64,000 bases of DNA. Origin: an uncultured Tateyamaria sp. Lineage in GTDB: Bacteria; Pseudomonadota; Alphaproteobacteria; Rhodobacterales; Rhodobacteraceae. Each line of letters starts with the position of its first letter. The first letter of the stretch is position 1. The notes under the pieces are model-generated. The model was given only the letters and a program-made list of their open reading frames with translations, was not told the DNA's origin and did not search any database. The position numbers and the translations under genes are program-made. Location of the stretch: contig NZ_CANNCF010000002.1 of NCBI RefSeq assembly GCF_947503045.1, positions 527,501 through 591,500 on the forward strand, read 5' to 3'. This document shows, piece by piece, positions 49,591-58,056 of the stretch.

Positions 49591-51383
49591 GTCCGCCCGA
49601 ACAGCCGTTCGATATCGGCCAGTTTGAGTTCAACATATGTCGGCCGCCCGTGGTTGCACTGGCCGGAATGGGGTGTCGCCTCCATCTCGCGCAGCAGGGC
49701 GTTCATTTCCTCGCCCCGCATGCGCCGCCCCGACCGGACGGAGCCATGGCAGGCCACGCGAGACAGGACCGCCTCGATCCGCGCCTGCACGGAATGGCTG
49801 GAGCCGAGGTCGGACAACTCGTCCAGAATGTCGTGGATCATCGCCGTGGCGTCCACTTCACCGAGGATCGCGGGCGTTTCCCGCACGGCGATGGCATCCC
49901 CGCCAAAAGGCTCGATGCCCAGACCCGCGCGGGCCAGATCGTCTGCGATCTCCATCAGCGCGTCGCGCTCGGCCGGCGACAGTGTAACAATCTCGGGGAT
50001 CAGCAGGGCCTGCGCCGCGACTCCTGTCTCGGCCATCTGGGCCTTCAGCTTTTCATAAACCAGCCGTTCGTGGGCTGCGTGCTGATCCACGATCACCATG
50101 CCATGGGCGGTCTGGGCGACGATGTAGTTTTCGTGCAACTGCCCGCGCGCGACACCCAGGGGCAGGTCAGACGGGTCCGCCTCGGGCGGGGTTTCGACCA
50201 CCTGCGCGCTATAGTCTTGCGCCATTTCGGCAAAGCCCGATGAGGCACGCGGCCCAAGGCTGGGCCGGTCCATCTGGTAGACACGCGGCGCGGTTGGTTC
50301 GGGTTGCATGGCCCCCAGTGTGGCCGTCGCCACGGTCGAAGACGCACGATGGCCAGCGTCAGCCAGTGCGTGTCGCAGGCCCGAAACGATCAGCCCACGT
50401 GCAAGGCCCGGATCGCGAAAGCGCACTTCGGATTTCGCCGGGTGCACGTTCACGTCGACCAGTTGCGGGTCGCAATCGACGAATAGCGCCGCCGCAGGAT
50501 GGCGATCCCGGCTGAGGAAATCGAAATAGGCGGCGCGCAATGCCCCGGTCAGCAGCTTGTCTTTGACGGGCCGTCCATTGACGAACAGGAATTGCGCCAC
50601 CGCCGCGCCCCGCGAGTAGGTCGGCAAAGCGGCATAGCCAGTCAGGTGCAGCCCCTCGCGCATCGTGTCGATGGCAATGCTGTTTTCCGCAAATTCGGTA
50701 CCCAGCACATCCGACAGTCGCGCGCGCAAGGCGGCCATGGGATCACCTGTCTGCGCCTCGGCCCGGAACACGGTACGCGGATCGCCTGTCACGTCGCGCA
50801 ACTCGAACCGGATGAAGGGTTCGGCCATGGCGAGGCGCTTGACCACATCAGTGATCGCCTGCGCCTCCGCCCGGTCGGTGCGCAGGAATTTGAGGCGCGC
50901 TGGCGTGGCGTAGAACAGATCGCGCAGGGTGATAACCGTGCCGTTGTTGAGCGCGGCGGGTTTGATGGGCGAGGTGACGCTACCTGCGACGGTGATTTCG
51001 GCAGCACCTTCACCCGGCACGCGGCTGGTGATGGTCAGGCGGCCCACGGCCCCGAGGCTGGGCAATGCCTCGCCGCGAAAGCCGAAGGTGTGGATGTTGA
51101 GCAGATCCGATCCGTCGATCTTGGACGTGGCATGGCGGCTGAGCGCGAGCGGCAGGTCAGAGGCCGCGATTCCGCAGCCATCATCCGTCACCCGGATCAG
51201 GATTTTGCCACCACCCGACACGTCGATCCCGATGCGGCGGGCGCCTGCATCTATTGCGTTTTCAACGAGTTCCTTGACGGCAGATGCCGGACGTTCGACC
51301 ACCTCGCCCGCTGCGATGCGGTTGACAGCCGCAGTGTCGAGTTGGCGGATCACGGGACGTATGTTGGGGGTCTGGTCGTTCAT
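49587..51383 (-). CDS. mutL: DNA mismatch repair protein MutL
   Basis: A 598-residue protein. The GHKL ATPase domain has [11 protein letters not shown] (about 39), DDGCGI and [13 protein letters not shown]. After a linker, the C-terminal dimer domain holds [12 protein letters not shown], which fits the endonuclease motif DQHA(X)2E(X)4E; this MutL is therefore expected to nick DNA itself, as in most bacteria that lack Mut[11 protein letters not shown] follows near the end. It is divergent from nothing: the upstream gap leads to puuD on the same strand. Confidence 0.95.
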   Translation of the reverse strand: MNDQTPNIRPVIRQLDTAAVNRIAAGEVVERPASAVKELVENAIDAGARRIGIDVSGGGKILIRVTDDGCGIAASDLPLALSRHATSKIDGSDLLNIHTFGFRGEALPSLGAVGRLTITSRVPGEGAAEITVAGSVTSPIKPAALNNGTVITLRDLFYATPARLKFLRTDRAEAQAITDVVKRLAMAEPFIRFELRDVTGDPRTVFRAEAQTGDPMAALRARLSDVLGTEFAENSIAIDTMREGLHLTGYAALPTYSRGAAVAQFLFVNGRPVKDKLLTGALRAAYFDFLSRDRHPAAALFVDCDPQLVDVNVHPAKSEVRFRDPGLARGLIVSGLRHALADAGHRASSTVATATLGAMQPEPTAPRVYQMDRPSLGPRASSGFAEMAQDYSAQVVETPPEADPSDLPLGVARGQLHENYIVAQTAHGMVIVDQHAAHERLVYEKLKAQMAETGVAAQALLIPEIVTLSPAERDALMEIADDLARAGLGIEPFGGDAIAVRETPAILGEVDATAMIHDILDELSDLGSSHSVQARIEAVLSRVACHGSVRSGRRMRGEEMNALLREMEATPHSGQCNHGRPTYVELKLADIERLFGRT

Positions 51384-51433
51384 GCCACAAGACTTAGCAT
51401 GATGGGCTGCGATTCGACCACACCTTGCGGTGG

Positions 51434-51456
51434 GGCGGATGACACGTCCGCCTTAC
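51434..51456. repeat. GTAAGGCG-family hairpin
   Basis: GGCGGA and TCCGCC surround TGACACG, and TTAC follows, so the minus strand reads GTAAGGCGGACGTGTCATCC. It lies between puuD and mutL and may end the puuD transcript. Confidence 0.5.
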
Positions 51457-51459
51457 ATC

Positions 51460-52668
51460 TCAACCATCAAGTGCAGCGCGGTACCAGGCGACGATAGCCG
51501 CGCGCTCGTCCTCTTCCATATAGCTCAGATTTGCCGGCGGCATCGCGTGACTGATCCCCGATTGCAGGTAAATGGCGCGGGCATTGCGGGTCAGATCCCC
51601 TTCGGTTTCGAGCCTCACCCCCTTGGGCGCCCAGAGCAGCCCGGACCAGACGGGTTCAGCCGCATGGCACATGCTGCACCGGCCCAGCACGATGTCATGA
51701 ACCTGTGTGAACCCTTCCGCCTCCGCAAATCGGGTAAGCAGCCGTGCCTCGCGATCAGGTGCGGGTGCCGTGCTGAGCCAGACGATGGCGATAAAAATCA
51801 GCGCGGTCGCCCCCCATGTCCAATGCGGGTTGCCTGTGCGCGCGTGATGCGTGTTGAACCAGTGCCGGATCGTGACGCCCATCAGAAAGACGAGGCTGGC
51901 GATGATCCAATTGTACGGGCTCGCAAAGGACAGCGGGTAGTGGTTGGACAGCATCAGGAAGATGACCGGCAGAGTTAGGTAATTGTTGTGGGTCGACCGC
52001 TGTTTGGCGATCTTGCCGTATTTTGCATCTGGCGTGCGCCCGGCCATCAGGTCGTCGACCACGACTTTCTGGTTCGGGATGATGACAAAAAACACGTTGC
52101 CCGACATGATCGTGGCGGTGAAGGCGCCCAGATGCAGCAGTGCGGCGCGGCCCGTGAACACCTGCGTATAAAACCAAGCCATCGCGATCAGCACGGCAAA
52201 AAGCGCCACCATCAGCGTGGTTTGGTTGGCATTCACGAACAGGCTGCACAACTGCGTGTAGACCAACCAGCCAAAGGCGAGCGAGGCCAGCGAGATGCCC
52301 ACCGCCTGCCAAGGCGCGAGGTCCATCACGGCCGGATCAATCAGGTAGAATTCTGCGCCAAGATAGTAGACCAGCACCAGCAGGGCAAAGCCGCTTATCC
52401 ATGTCCAATAGCTTTGCCATTTGTGCCAGATCAGCCCGTCGGGCATATCCGCCGGGGCCACGAGGTATTTCTGGATGTGATAGAATCCACCCCCATGCAC
52501 CTGCCATTCCTCGCCATCCGCACCGCTTTTGAGGTTGCGATCGCGGTGCAGGCCCAGATCAAGCGCGATGAAATAGAAGGATGACCCGATCCACGCGATC
52601 GCCGTGATCACATGCAGCCAGCGAATAGCGAATTCGGCCCATGCGCCCAGTGCGGCCAGATCGTACAT
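51460..52668 (-). CDS. puuD: Urate hydroxylase PuuD with C-terminal cytochrome c
   Basis: A 402-residue integral membrane urate oxidase. About eight helices carry the former DUF989 core (RWLHVITAIAWIGSSFYFIALD; GGGFYHIQKYLVAP). A short cytochrome-c domain follows, with the heme motif CSMCH at about 331-335 and a likely axial Met in HAMPP. PuuD oxidises urate to 5-hydroxyisourate and sends electrons to the respiratory chain through the heme domain. The other enzymes of the pathway lie at 55402-59893, beyond the quinol oxidase genes. Confidence 0.92.
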   Translation of the reverse strand: MYDLAALGAWAEFAIRWLHVITAIAWIGSSFYFIALDLGLHRDRNLKSGADGEEWQVHGGGFYHIQKYLVAPADMPDGLIWHKWQSYWTWISGFALLVLVYYLGAEFYLIDPAVMDLAPWQAVGISLASLAFGWLVYTQLCSLFVNANQTTLMVALFAVLIAMAWFYTQVFTGRAALLHLGAFTATIMSGNVFFVIIPNQKVVVDDLMAGRTPDAKYGKIAKQRSTHNNYLTLPVIFLMLSNHYPLSFASPYNWIIASLVFLMGVTIRHWFNTHHARTGNPHWTWGATALIFIAIVWLSTAPAPDREARLLTRFAEAEGFTQVHDIVLGRCSMCHAAEPVWSGLLWAPKGVRLETEGDLTRNARAIYLQSGISHAMPPANLSYMEEDERAAIVAWYRAALDG

Positions 52669-52733
52669 TGGTGTGTCCCCTTGGTTTCGCCTGCTAGACT
52701 AGACGGGCGAGTGGGGAGACGAAAGGGCTTCCA

Positions 52734-52789
52734 GGGGGGCGCTGCCCCCGGCCTTCGGCCTCCCCCGTGGTATTTTTGGTCAGAAGAAG
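52734..52789 (+). repeat. Dispersed GC-hairpin/AT-tract repeat, copy d
   Basis: The fullest copy: GGGGGCGCTGCCCCC hairpin, GGCCTTCGGCC hairpin, then CCCCCGTGGTATTTTTGG and TCAGAAGAAG. It lies between puuD and the cydB stop, on the strand opposite to both. Confidence 0.65.
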
Positions 52790-52790
52790 C

Positions 52791-53801
52791 CTAGTCGTAG
52801 CGCAATTCGGCCGCCTTGCCCTTGAAGATGGTATAGGCGAGCGCGGTGTAGCCGCCAATCATCGGAAGGACGAAAACGGTGCCGACGAGGATGATGAACA
52901 GGCTTTCGGGCGCGCTGGCGGCCTCGTAGATCGTCAGCTTTTCCGGCACGACGTACGGGTAAAAGGAATAGGCCAACCCGCCAAAGGCCAGTACGAACAG
53001 CGCGATGGCGTAAAGAAAGGGAGTACGCGCGCCTGCGTCCGTAGGGTTGGGCAGGACTTGCAGCGACCGCCAAAGCAACCAGACCAGCGCCGCCGACATG
53101 ATGGGCAGCGGGGCCAGAATAAAGATTTCGGGGAAGGTGAACCACTTGTCGAAAATGCGCGGGCTGACCAGTGGTGTGGCCAAAGACACCGCCCCGAGCC
53201 CGAGAACGAGGCCCCAGATGCCGCCCTTGGCCCAGTCCACCGCCTTGGCCTGCAGAGTGTATTCGGTTTTCAGGATCAGCCAGCATGCCCCGATAAAGGA
53301 ATAGGCGACGGTGAGGAACACGGCAGTGATCATCGCAAAGACCCATGTGCCCAGCGTGCTTTCCAACCCCATGACGTATTTGCCCAGCATGAAACCCTGT
53401 GCCAGCGAGGTCATCAGCGAACCTGCAAAGAACAGCCAGTTCCATGTCGCCTTGTGCGGGGTCGGCGCCTTGACCCGGAATTCGAAGGCCACGCCGCGCA
53501 GGATCAACCCGATCAGCATGATGGCCACAGGCAGGTAAAGCGCGGTCAGGATTGTGCCATGCGCTGTTGGAAAGGCCACCAGCAACAGGCCGATGGCCAG
53601 CACCAGCCACGTCTCGTTCGCGTCCCAGAACGGGCCGATCGAGGCCACCATCATGTCCTTTTCATCATTCGAGGCGAAGGGGAACAGAACCCCCACGCCC
53701 AGATCAAATCCGTCAAGGACCACATAGATCAGGATCGACACGCCCATGAGCGCGGCAAAGGTGAATGGCAGCCATTGTGCCGGATCGCCAAAGAGTTCCA
53801 T
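52791..53801 (-). CDS. cydB: Cytochrome bd-type quinol oxidase subunit II
   Basis: A 336-residue membrane protein with about eight helices. The N-terminal signature VVLDGFDLGVGVLFPF (about 25-40) and the RGVAFEFRVKA loop are typical. It partners with CydA. The ATG at 53801 begins MELFGDPAQW; a frame reaching 53894 runs through cydA and is not used. It starts 4 bases after the cydA stop. A CydX-like short gene is not seen downstream. Confidence 0.93.
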   Translation of the reverse strand: MELFGDPAQWLPFTFAALMGVSILIYVVLDGFDLGVGVLFPFASNDEKDMMVASIGPFWDANETWLVLAIGLLLVAFPTAHGTILTALYLPVAIMLIGLILRGVAFEFRVKAPTPHKATWNWLFFAGSLMTSLAQGFMLGKYVMGLESTLGTWVFAMITAVFLTVAYSFIGACWLILKTEYTLQAKAVDWAKGGIWGLVLGLGAVSLATPLVSPRIFDKWFTFPEIFILAPLPIMSAALVWLLWRSLQVLPNPTDAGARTPFLYAIALFVLAFGGLAYSFYPYVVPEKLTIYEAASAPESLFIILVGTVFVLPMIGGYTALAYTIFKGKAAELRYD

Positions 53802-53805
53802 GTCA

Positions 53806-55194
53806 CTACTCCGCTGGGACGGTGCGTGTGATCGCCTCGCCCGATTGAGGGGTGCGGCGGCGCGGGATGTCCCCATGGGCCGCCTTGCGCGCAAGGTAAA
53901 ACAGCACGCCGATATAGGCCCCGAGCAGCAGCACGTAGATGGCCAGATACGTGGTCAGCGTGATTGCCACGAAAGGTGCGGGCACATCGGCCACGGCCAT
54001 CTCGGTGGTCAGGACACCCTGCACGAGCCAAGGTTGGCGCCCGATTTCGGTGGTGTACCAGCCCGCAAGGGTCGCCACCCAACCCGAAAAGGCCATCGGC
54101 ACCATCGCATATGTCACGAGTTTAGGCAGACCTTCAGGACCACGCCCCTTGCGCAGCATCAGGAATGCAGCGCCCCAACTGAGGAACAGCATGGCAAACC
54201 CGGTGCCGACCATGATCCGGAAGGACCAGAACACCGGGGCGACGGGCGGGTGCAGCACCTCGCCGTCTTCGGTCACGAAGTCATTGAGCCCGGGAACCAC
54301 ACCATCGGCTTTGTGCTTGAGGATCAGCGAAGCGCCGTTGGGAATGCCGACTTCAAATCGGTTCTCGCGCGCCTCTTCGTCCGGCAGGGCGAACAGCAGC
54401 AGCGGAACGCTCGGCCCGGTGTCCCAGTTGCCTTCCATCGCGGCGACCTTTTGGGGCTGGTGTTCCAGCGTGTTGAGGCCATGCAAGTCCCCCATGAAGA
54501 TCTGCACAGGGATCAGCAAAGCACCCAGATAGACGCCGGTTTTCAGCGTTGCCCGGACCCCTTCGGACCGGTCGCCCAGCAGCCAGCGAAAGGCGCTGAA
54601 GCCAGCCACGAGGAACGCAACCGTCAGACCCGAGGCCAGAAGCATATGGATAAAGCGATAGGGCATCGACGGGTTGAAGATGATCGCCATCCAGTCGGTG
54701 GCAAAGGCCACACCATCGCGCATTTCATAGCCCTGTGGCGTATGCATCCACGAATTCAGCACGATGATCCAGAAGGCCGACATCGTGGTGCCAAAGGCCA
54801 CAAGGAACGTCGCGGTGGTGTGCAACCACCCCGGCACGCGCGAAAAACCGAACAGCATGATCCCAAGGAACACCGCCTCAAGGAAAAAGGCCGTCAGAAC
54901 CTCGTAAGCGAGGAGCGGCCCCGCGATATTGCCGACGATCTCCATGAACCCGGGCCAGTTGGTGCCGAATTGGAAAGACATAGTGATGCCCGACACAACC
55001 CCCATGGCAAAGGACAGGGCAAAGACCTTGACCCAAAACCGGTAGGCCTCCATCCACTTGTCATCACCTGTCGCATTGAAGCGCAGTTTGAAGAACAAGA
55101 GCACCCAGCCCAGCGCGATCGTGATCGTTGGGAACAGGATGTGGAACGAGATGTTCGCTCCGAATTGAATGCGGGACAGCATTAGGGTGTCCAT
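53806..55194 (-). CDS. cydA: Cytochrome bd-type quinol oxidase subunit I (short Q-loop, CIO type)
   Basis: A 462-residue membrane protein that oxidises quinol and reduces oxygen. The heme-ligand His18 lies in ANISFHILFP; another ligand and the E(I)GRQPW motif (TEIGRQPWLVQG) are present. The quinol loop is short, as in the cyanide-insensitive CioA group. A weak FNR-like site is 40 bases upstream (55234-55247). It forms an operon with cydB. No cydDC assembly genes are near. Confidence 0.93.
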   Translation of the reverse strand: MDTLMLSRIQFGANISFHILFPTITIALGWVLLFFKLRFNATGDDKWMEAYRFWVKVFALSFAMGVVSGITMSFQFGTNWPGFMEIVGNIAGPLLAYEVLTAFFLEAVFLGIMLFGFSRVPGWLHTTATFLVAFGTTMSAFWIIVLNSWMHTPQGYEMRDGVAFATDWMAIIFNPSMPYRFIHMLLASGLTVAFLVAGFSAFRWLLGDRSEGVRATLKTGVYLGALLIPVQIFMGDLHGLNTLEHQPQKVAAMEGNWDTGPSVPLLLFALPDEEARENRFEVGIPNGASLILKHKADGVVPGLNDFVTEDGEVLHPPVAPVFWSFRIMVGTGFAMLFLSWGAAFLMLRKGRGPEGLPKLVTYAMVPMAFSGWVATLAGWYTTEIGRQPWLVQGVLTTEMAVADVPAPFVAITLTTYLAIYVLLLGAYIGVLFYLARKAAHGDIPRRRTPQSGEAITRTVPAE

Positions 55195-55346
55195 GTGAGC
55201 CTCCGATGGTCAAAACCGCCAAGAATTCGCGTCTTGATGCTGATATAGCGGGCAAAGCCTTAATATCACCGGAGGTGCGACAGCATGCGCATGTGCCCGA
55301 CATGCGCGTATTGTCGCGGGTCTTGAATATCCGCGCAGACCAAAAC

Positions 55347-55377
55347 GCAAAAAGCGGAGGCACTGCCCCCGCTTTTC
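55347..55377. terminator. Bidirectional terminator between the permease and cydA
   Basis: AAAAGCGGAGG (about 55350-55360) and CCCCCGCTTTT (about 55366-55376) form a stem with A and T tracts at its outer ends. It lies about 25 bases after the permease stop on the minus strand. Confidence 0.7.
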
Positions 55378-55401
55378 GAGTTGGTTATCCGATCTTGGTG
55401 G

Positions 55402-56721
55402 TCAGACCTCGTCAGGCAGCAGCAGATTGAGGAAGATCGCCACCGCCGCAGTTGGCGCCACGGCAGATGTCATCAGCGTCTTGACCACGCCGGGCAGATA
55501 TTGCACTGCCGATGGCACAAGGTTGAGACCCAGACCCGCCGCCAGCGACACGGCGATGATCACCATGTTACGCCGGTTCATATTGACCTCGCTGAGCACG
55601 TTGAGGCCAGCGGCGGCCACCATGCCGAACATCACGATCACACCGCCGCCCAGAACCGGCAAGGGCATCGAGGCGATGATCGCGCCGACCTTGGGGATCA
55701 ACCCACACAGGATCAGGAACAGCGCACCGATGGTGACCACGTGGCGCGACATGATGCCGGTCATACCGACAATGCCCACGTTCTGGCTGAACGACGTGTT
55801 GGGCAACCCACCGAAGACGGCAGCCACGGCAGTGCCCAATCCGTCCGCATAGGTCGCGCCGGCGATCTCCTTGTCCGTTGCTTCGCGCCCGGCGCCTGCC
55901 TTGGTCGTGGCCGACGCGTCACCGACCGTCTCAATCGCCGACACGATGCTGACCAGCGTGACCGCGATGACCGCGCCGAGGCTGAATTCGAACCCGTACG
56001 GCAGCGGCTGAGGCGTGACAAACAGGGCCGCATTGCCCACGGCACTAAAATTCACCATGCCAAAGACAATGGCGAGCAGATAGCCGACAACAAGGCCGAT
56101 CAGGATCGCCGCGTTCGAGATGATGCCCTTGGTGAAGAACTTGAGCACAAGGGCGACAATCACCACGCTCAGCGCCACGCTCCAATGCATCAGAGAGCCA
56201 AAGCTTTCGGCCTCCATCTGAAAGGGCGCGGCCCCGCCGGCGGCATATTTGATCGCCACCGGGATCAGGTACAGACCGATGGCAAGGATCACGAGGCCGG
56301 TGATCAGCGGCGGAAACAGAAACCGCAGATGCTGAATGACCGAGCCGAGGAAAAAGTGGATCACCCCGCCGATCAGGCACGCGGTGAGCGCGACGCTCAG
56401 CCCTTGGGTGGCTGCGATCCCGGCCAGCACCCCCACAAAGGCAAAACTGGTACCCTGCATGATGGGCAGACGCGCCCCGATTGGCCCAAGGCCAATGGTC
56501 TGAAACAGGGTCGCAACCCCGGCAAACAGCATCGCCATCTGGATCAGATAGACCTGTTCTGGCCCGCCAAAGGCCAGCCCGGCCGCCCCCGCCACGATAA
56601 TCGAAGGCGTCACGTTCGAGGCAAACATCGCGAGCACGTGTTGCAAGCCCAGAGGCACCGCCTCGGCCAGAGGCGGGGTTTCATTCGGGTCTGAGTACAT
56701 CCCGTCAGTCATGTCAGTCAT
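55402..56721 (-). CDS. Xanthine/uracil-family permease (NCS2)
   Basis: A 439-residue nucleobase transporter with about fourteen helices. Family marks: PLGLQHVLAMFASNVTPSIIV at the N-terminus, FGGLPNTSFSQNVGIVGMTG (the NCS2 signature, about 295-315) and PVLGGGVIVMFGMVAAAG. Its place after the ureide genes suggests xanthine or urate as substrate. The start MTDMTDGMYSD at 56721 is chosen; a Met 7 codons later is also possible. GGGACAA precedes it, a weak site. Confidence 0.88.
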   Translation of the reverse strand: MTDMTDGMYSDPNETPPLAEAVPLGLQHVLAMFASNVTPSIIVAGAAGLAFGGPEQVYLIQMAMLFAGVATLFQTIGLGPIGARLPIMQGTSFAFVGVLAGIAATQGLSVALTACLIGGVIHFFLGSVIQHLRFLFPPLITGLVILAIGLYLIPVAIKYAAGGAAPFQMEAESFGSLMHWSVALSVVIVALVLKFFTKGIISNAAILIGLVVGYLLAIVFGMVNFSAVGNAALFVTPQPLPYGFEFSLGAVIAVTLVSIVSAIETVGDASATTKAGAGREATDKEIAGATYADGLGTAVAAVFGGLPNTSFSQNVGIVGMTGIMSRHVVTIGALFLILCGLIPKVGAIIASMPLPVLGGGVIVMFGMVAAAGLNVLSEVNMNRRNMVIIAVSLAAGLGLNLVPSAVQYLPGVVKTLMTSAVAPTAAVAIFLNLLLPDEV

Positions 56722-56768
56722 TGTCGTTGTCCCTATTTGTCGCCGTCTTTTTCGCGGCTGTGACAAAT

Positions 56769-57257
56769 CTAGTGAACCACACGGTATGGCGGATCAAGGG
56801 AAAACTCCTGCAGGTTTGCCCCCGACCCGATCCGGTCCACAACTGCAAACATTCCGGGCAAGTGCAGCGGGGTGAGCACGCCGTGCCATGTACCACGGTG
56901 CAGATTGATGCCCTGACCCGGGGCTGTCAGAAAGGCCAGCGGCACGCCGGGCACCCCGTCCTGATCCGGGGCGACGGTGACCAGAAACGGATGTTCTGAC
57001 ATCGGGATAAAGGCCTGACTGCCCTCGGGATGACGCTCCAGCAGATCAAGGGTGTAGGGCAGCGCGCGCGGGGTGGCGTGAAACAGGCTGAGGCCTGCGC
57101 GCCCGTCACCAAATTCCATCCGTGCGCGGTCATGAAAGCGCCCGCACATCCCCGCGTTGATCATCCTGTCCGGGTCGCCGGAACAGTCCAACACATCACC
57201 AAAGCGCGCAAACGCCTCTGCGCTCAGCGGCTGGCAGCGAATGTCAGAGCGGAACAT
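56769..57257 (-). CDS. allA: Ureidoglycolate lyase
   Basis: A 162-residue enzyme that splits ureidoglycolate into glyoxylate and urea. Motifs: QPLSAEAFARFGDVLD, FHDRARMEFGD, ERHPEGSQAFIPM and the late NLHRGTWHGVLTPL with the presumed catalytic His. It overlaps the preceding allE gene by 14 bases. With AllE it completes the ureide branch. Confidence 0.93.
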   Translation of the reverse strand: MFRSDIRCQPLSAEAFARFGDVLDCSGDPDRMINAGMCGRFHDRARMEFGDGRAGLSLFHATPRALPYTLDLLERHPEGSQAFIPMSEHPFLVTVAPDQDGVPGVPLAFLTAPGQGINLHRGTWHGVLTPLHLPGMFAVVDRIGSGANLQEFSLDPPYRVVH

Positions 57258-58056
57258 GCCGGTTCACATCCTTGTAGAGCAGATATCGGAACGGCTCGGT
57301 CCCCGTCGCGATACAGGCCTGCGGGCAGAACGCGCGCAACCACATGAAATCGCCGGGGCCGACGCTGACCCAATCGGTGTTCAGTAGGTACTCTGCAGTG
57401 CCTTGCAGCACGTAGATCCCATGCTCCATCACGTGGGTTTCGGCAAAAGGAATGCGCGCGCCGGGCAGGAAATTGACCAGATTGACGTGACAGTCATAGC
57501 GCAAATCCAGCGGATCGACAAAACGCTGCGTGGCCCATGCGCCATCGGTTCCGGGCATGGGCACCGCGTGTATATCCGTGTCGTGGGTCACCACCGGCTC
57601 GGGCGGGCTCAGCCCGTCACCGGGCACGAATTTCTTGCGGATCCAGTGTACGCCGCAATTCGTCTGATCCCGGTTCCAAAGGGTCCAGCGCGCGCCCGGC
57701 GGGATATAGGCGTACCCACCCGGCTGCAGCACGTGCAACTCGGTCCCCAATGTCAGATGCGCCGTACCATGGGCCACGAACAGGATCGCCTGCGCGTCCA
57801 TGTCCGGTTCAGGATTGTTGCTGCCGCCCTCGGGGGACAACTCGATCGCGTATTGGGCAAAGGTTTCGGCAAATCCCGAAAGGGGACGCGCCAGAATCCA
57901 CGCCCGCGTGCCATCCCATCCGGGCAGGAACGAGGTGACGATATCGCGCTGCGTGATGGCGGGGATGACCGCGTAAGCATCGGTGAAGATGGCTGTGCCC
58001 ACTGGCGATGTGCTTTGATCCGGATGGCCACCGGGGGGGAAGGCATAGGTGGTCAT
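57244..58056 (-). CDS. allE: (S)-ureidoglycine aminohydrolase (bicupin)
   Basis: A 270-residue double cupin (former YlbA). The first cupin includes AQAILFVAHGTAHLTLG, and the second carries the manganese ligands in PFAETHVMEHGIYVLQGTAEYLL. The enzyme releases ammonia from ureidoglycine to give ureidoglycolate, the substrate of AllA. It overlaps the fusion gene before it by 4 bases. Confidence 0.92.
   Translation of the reverse strand: MTTYAFPPGGHPDQSTSPVGTAIFTDAYAVIPAITQRDIVTSFLPGWDGTRAWILARPLSGFAETFAQYAIELSPEGGSNNPEPDMDAQAILFVAHGTAHLTLGTELHVLQPGGYAYIPPGARWTLWNRDQTNCGVHWIRKKFVPGDGLSPPEPVVTHDTDIHAVPMPGTDGAWATQRFVDPLDLRYDCHVNLVNFLPGARIPFAETHVMEHGIYVLQGTAEYLLNTDWVSVGPGDFMWLRAFCPQACIATGTEPFRYLLYKDVNRHVPL

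Noticed and set aside
53746-55185. 479-residue plus-strand frame opposite cydA
   Set aside because: It is antisense to a conserved membrane protein; the translation is rich in His, Gln and Arg, as expected from reverse reading.
55234-55247. FNR-like site TTGAT-N4-ATATA upstream of cydA
   Set aside because: Only one half site is good; the other has two mismatches. Kept as a note in the cydA entry and not as a feature.
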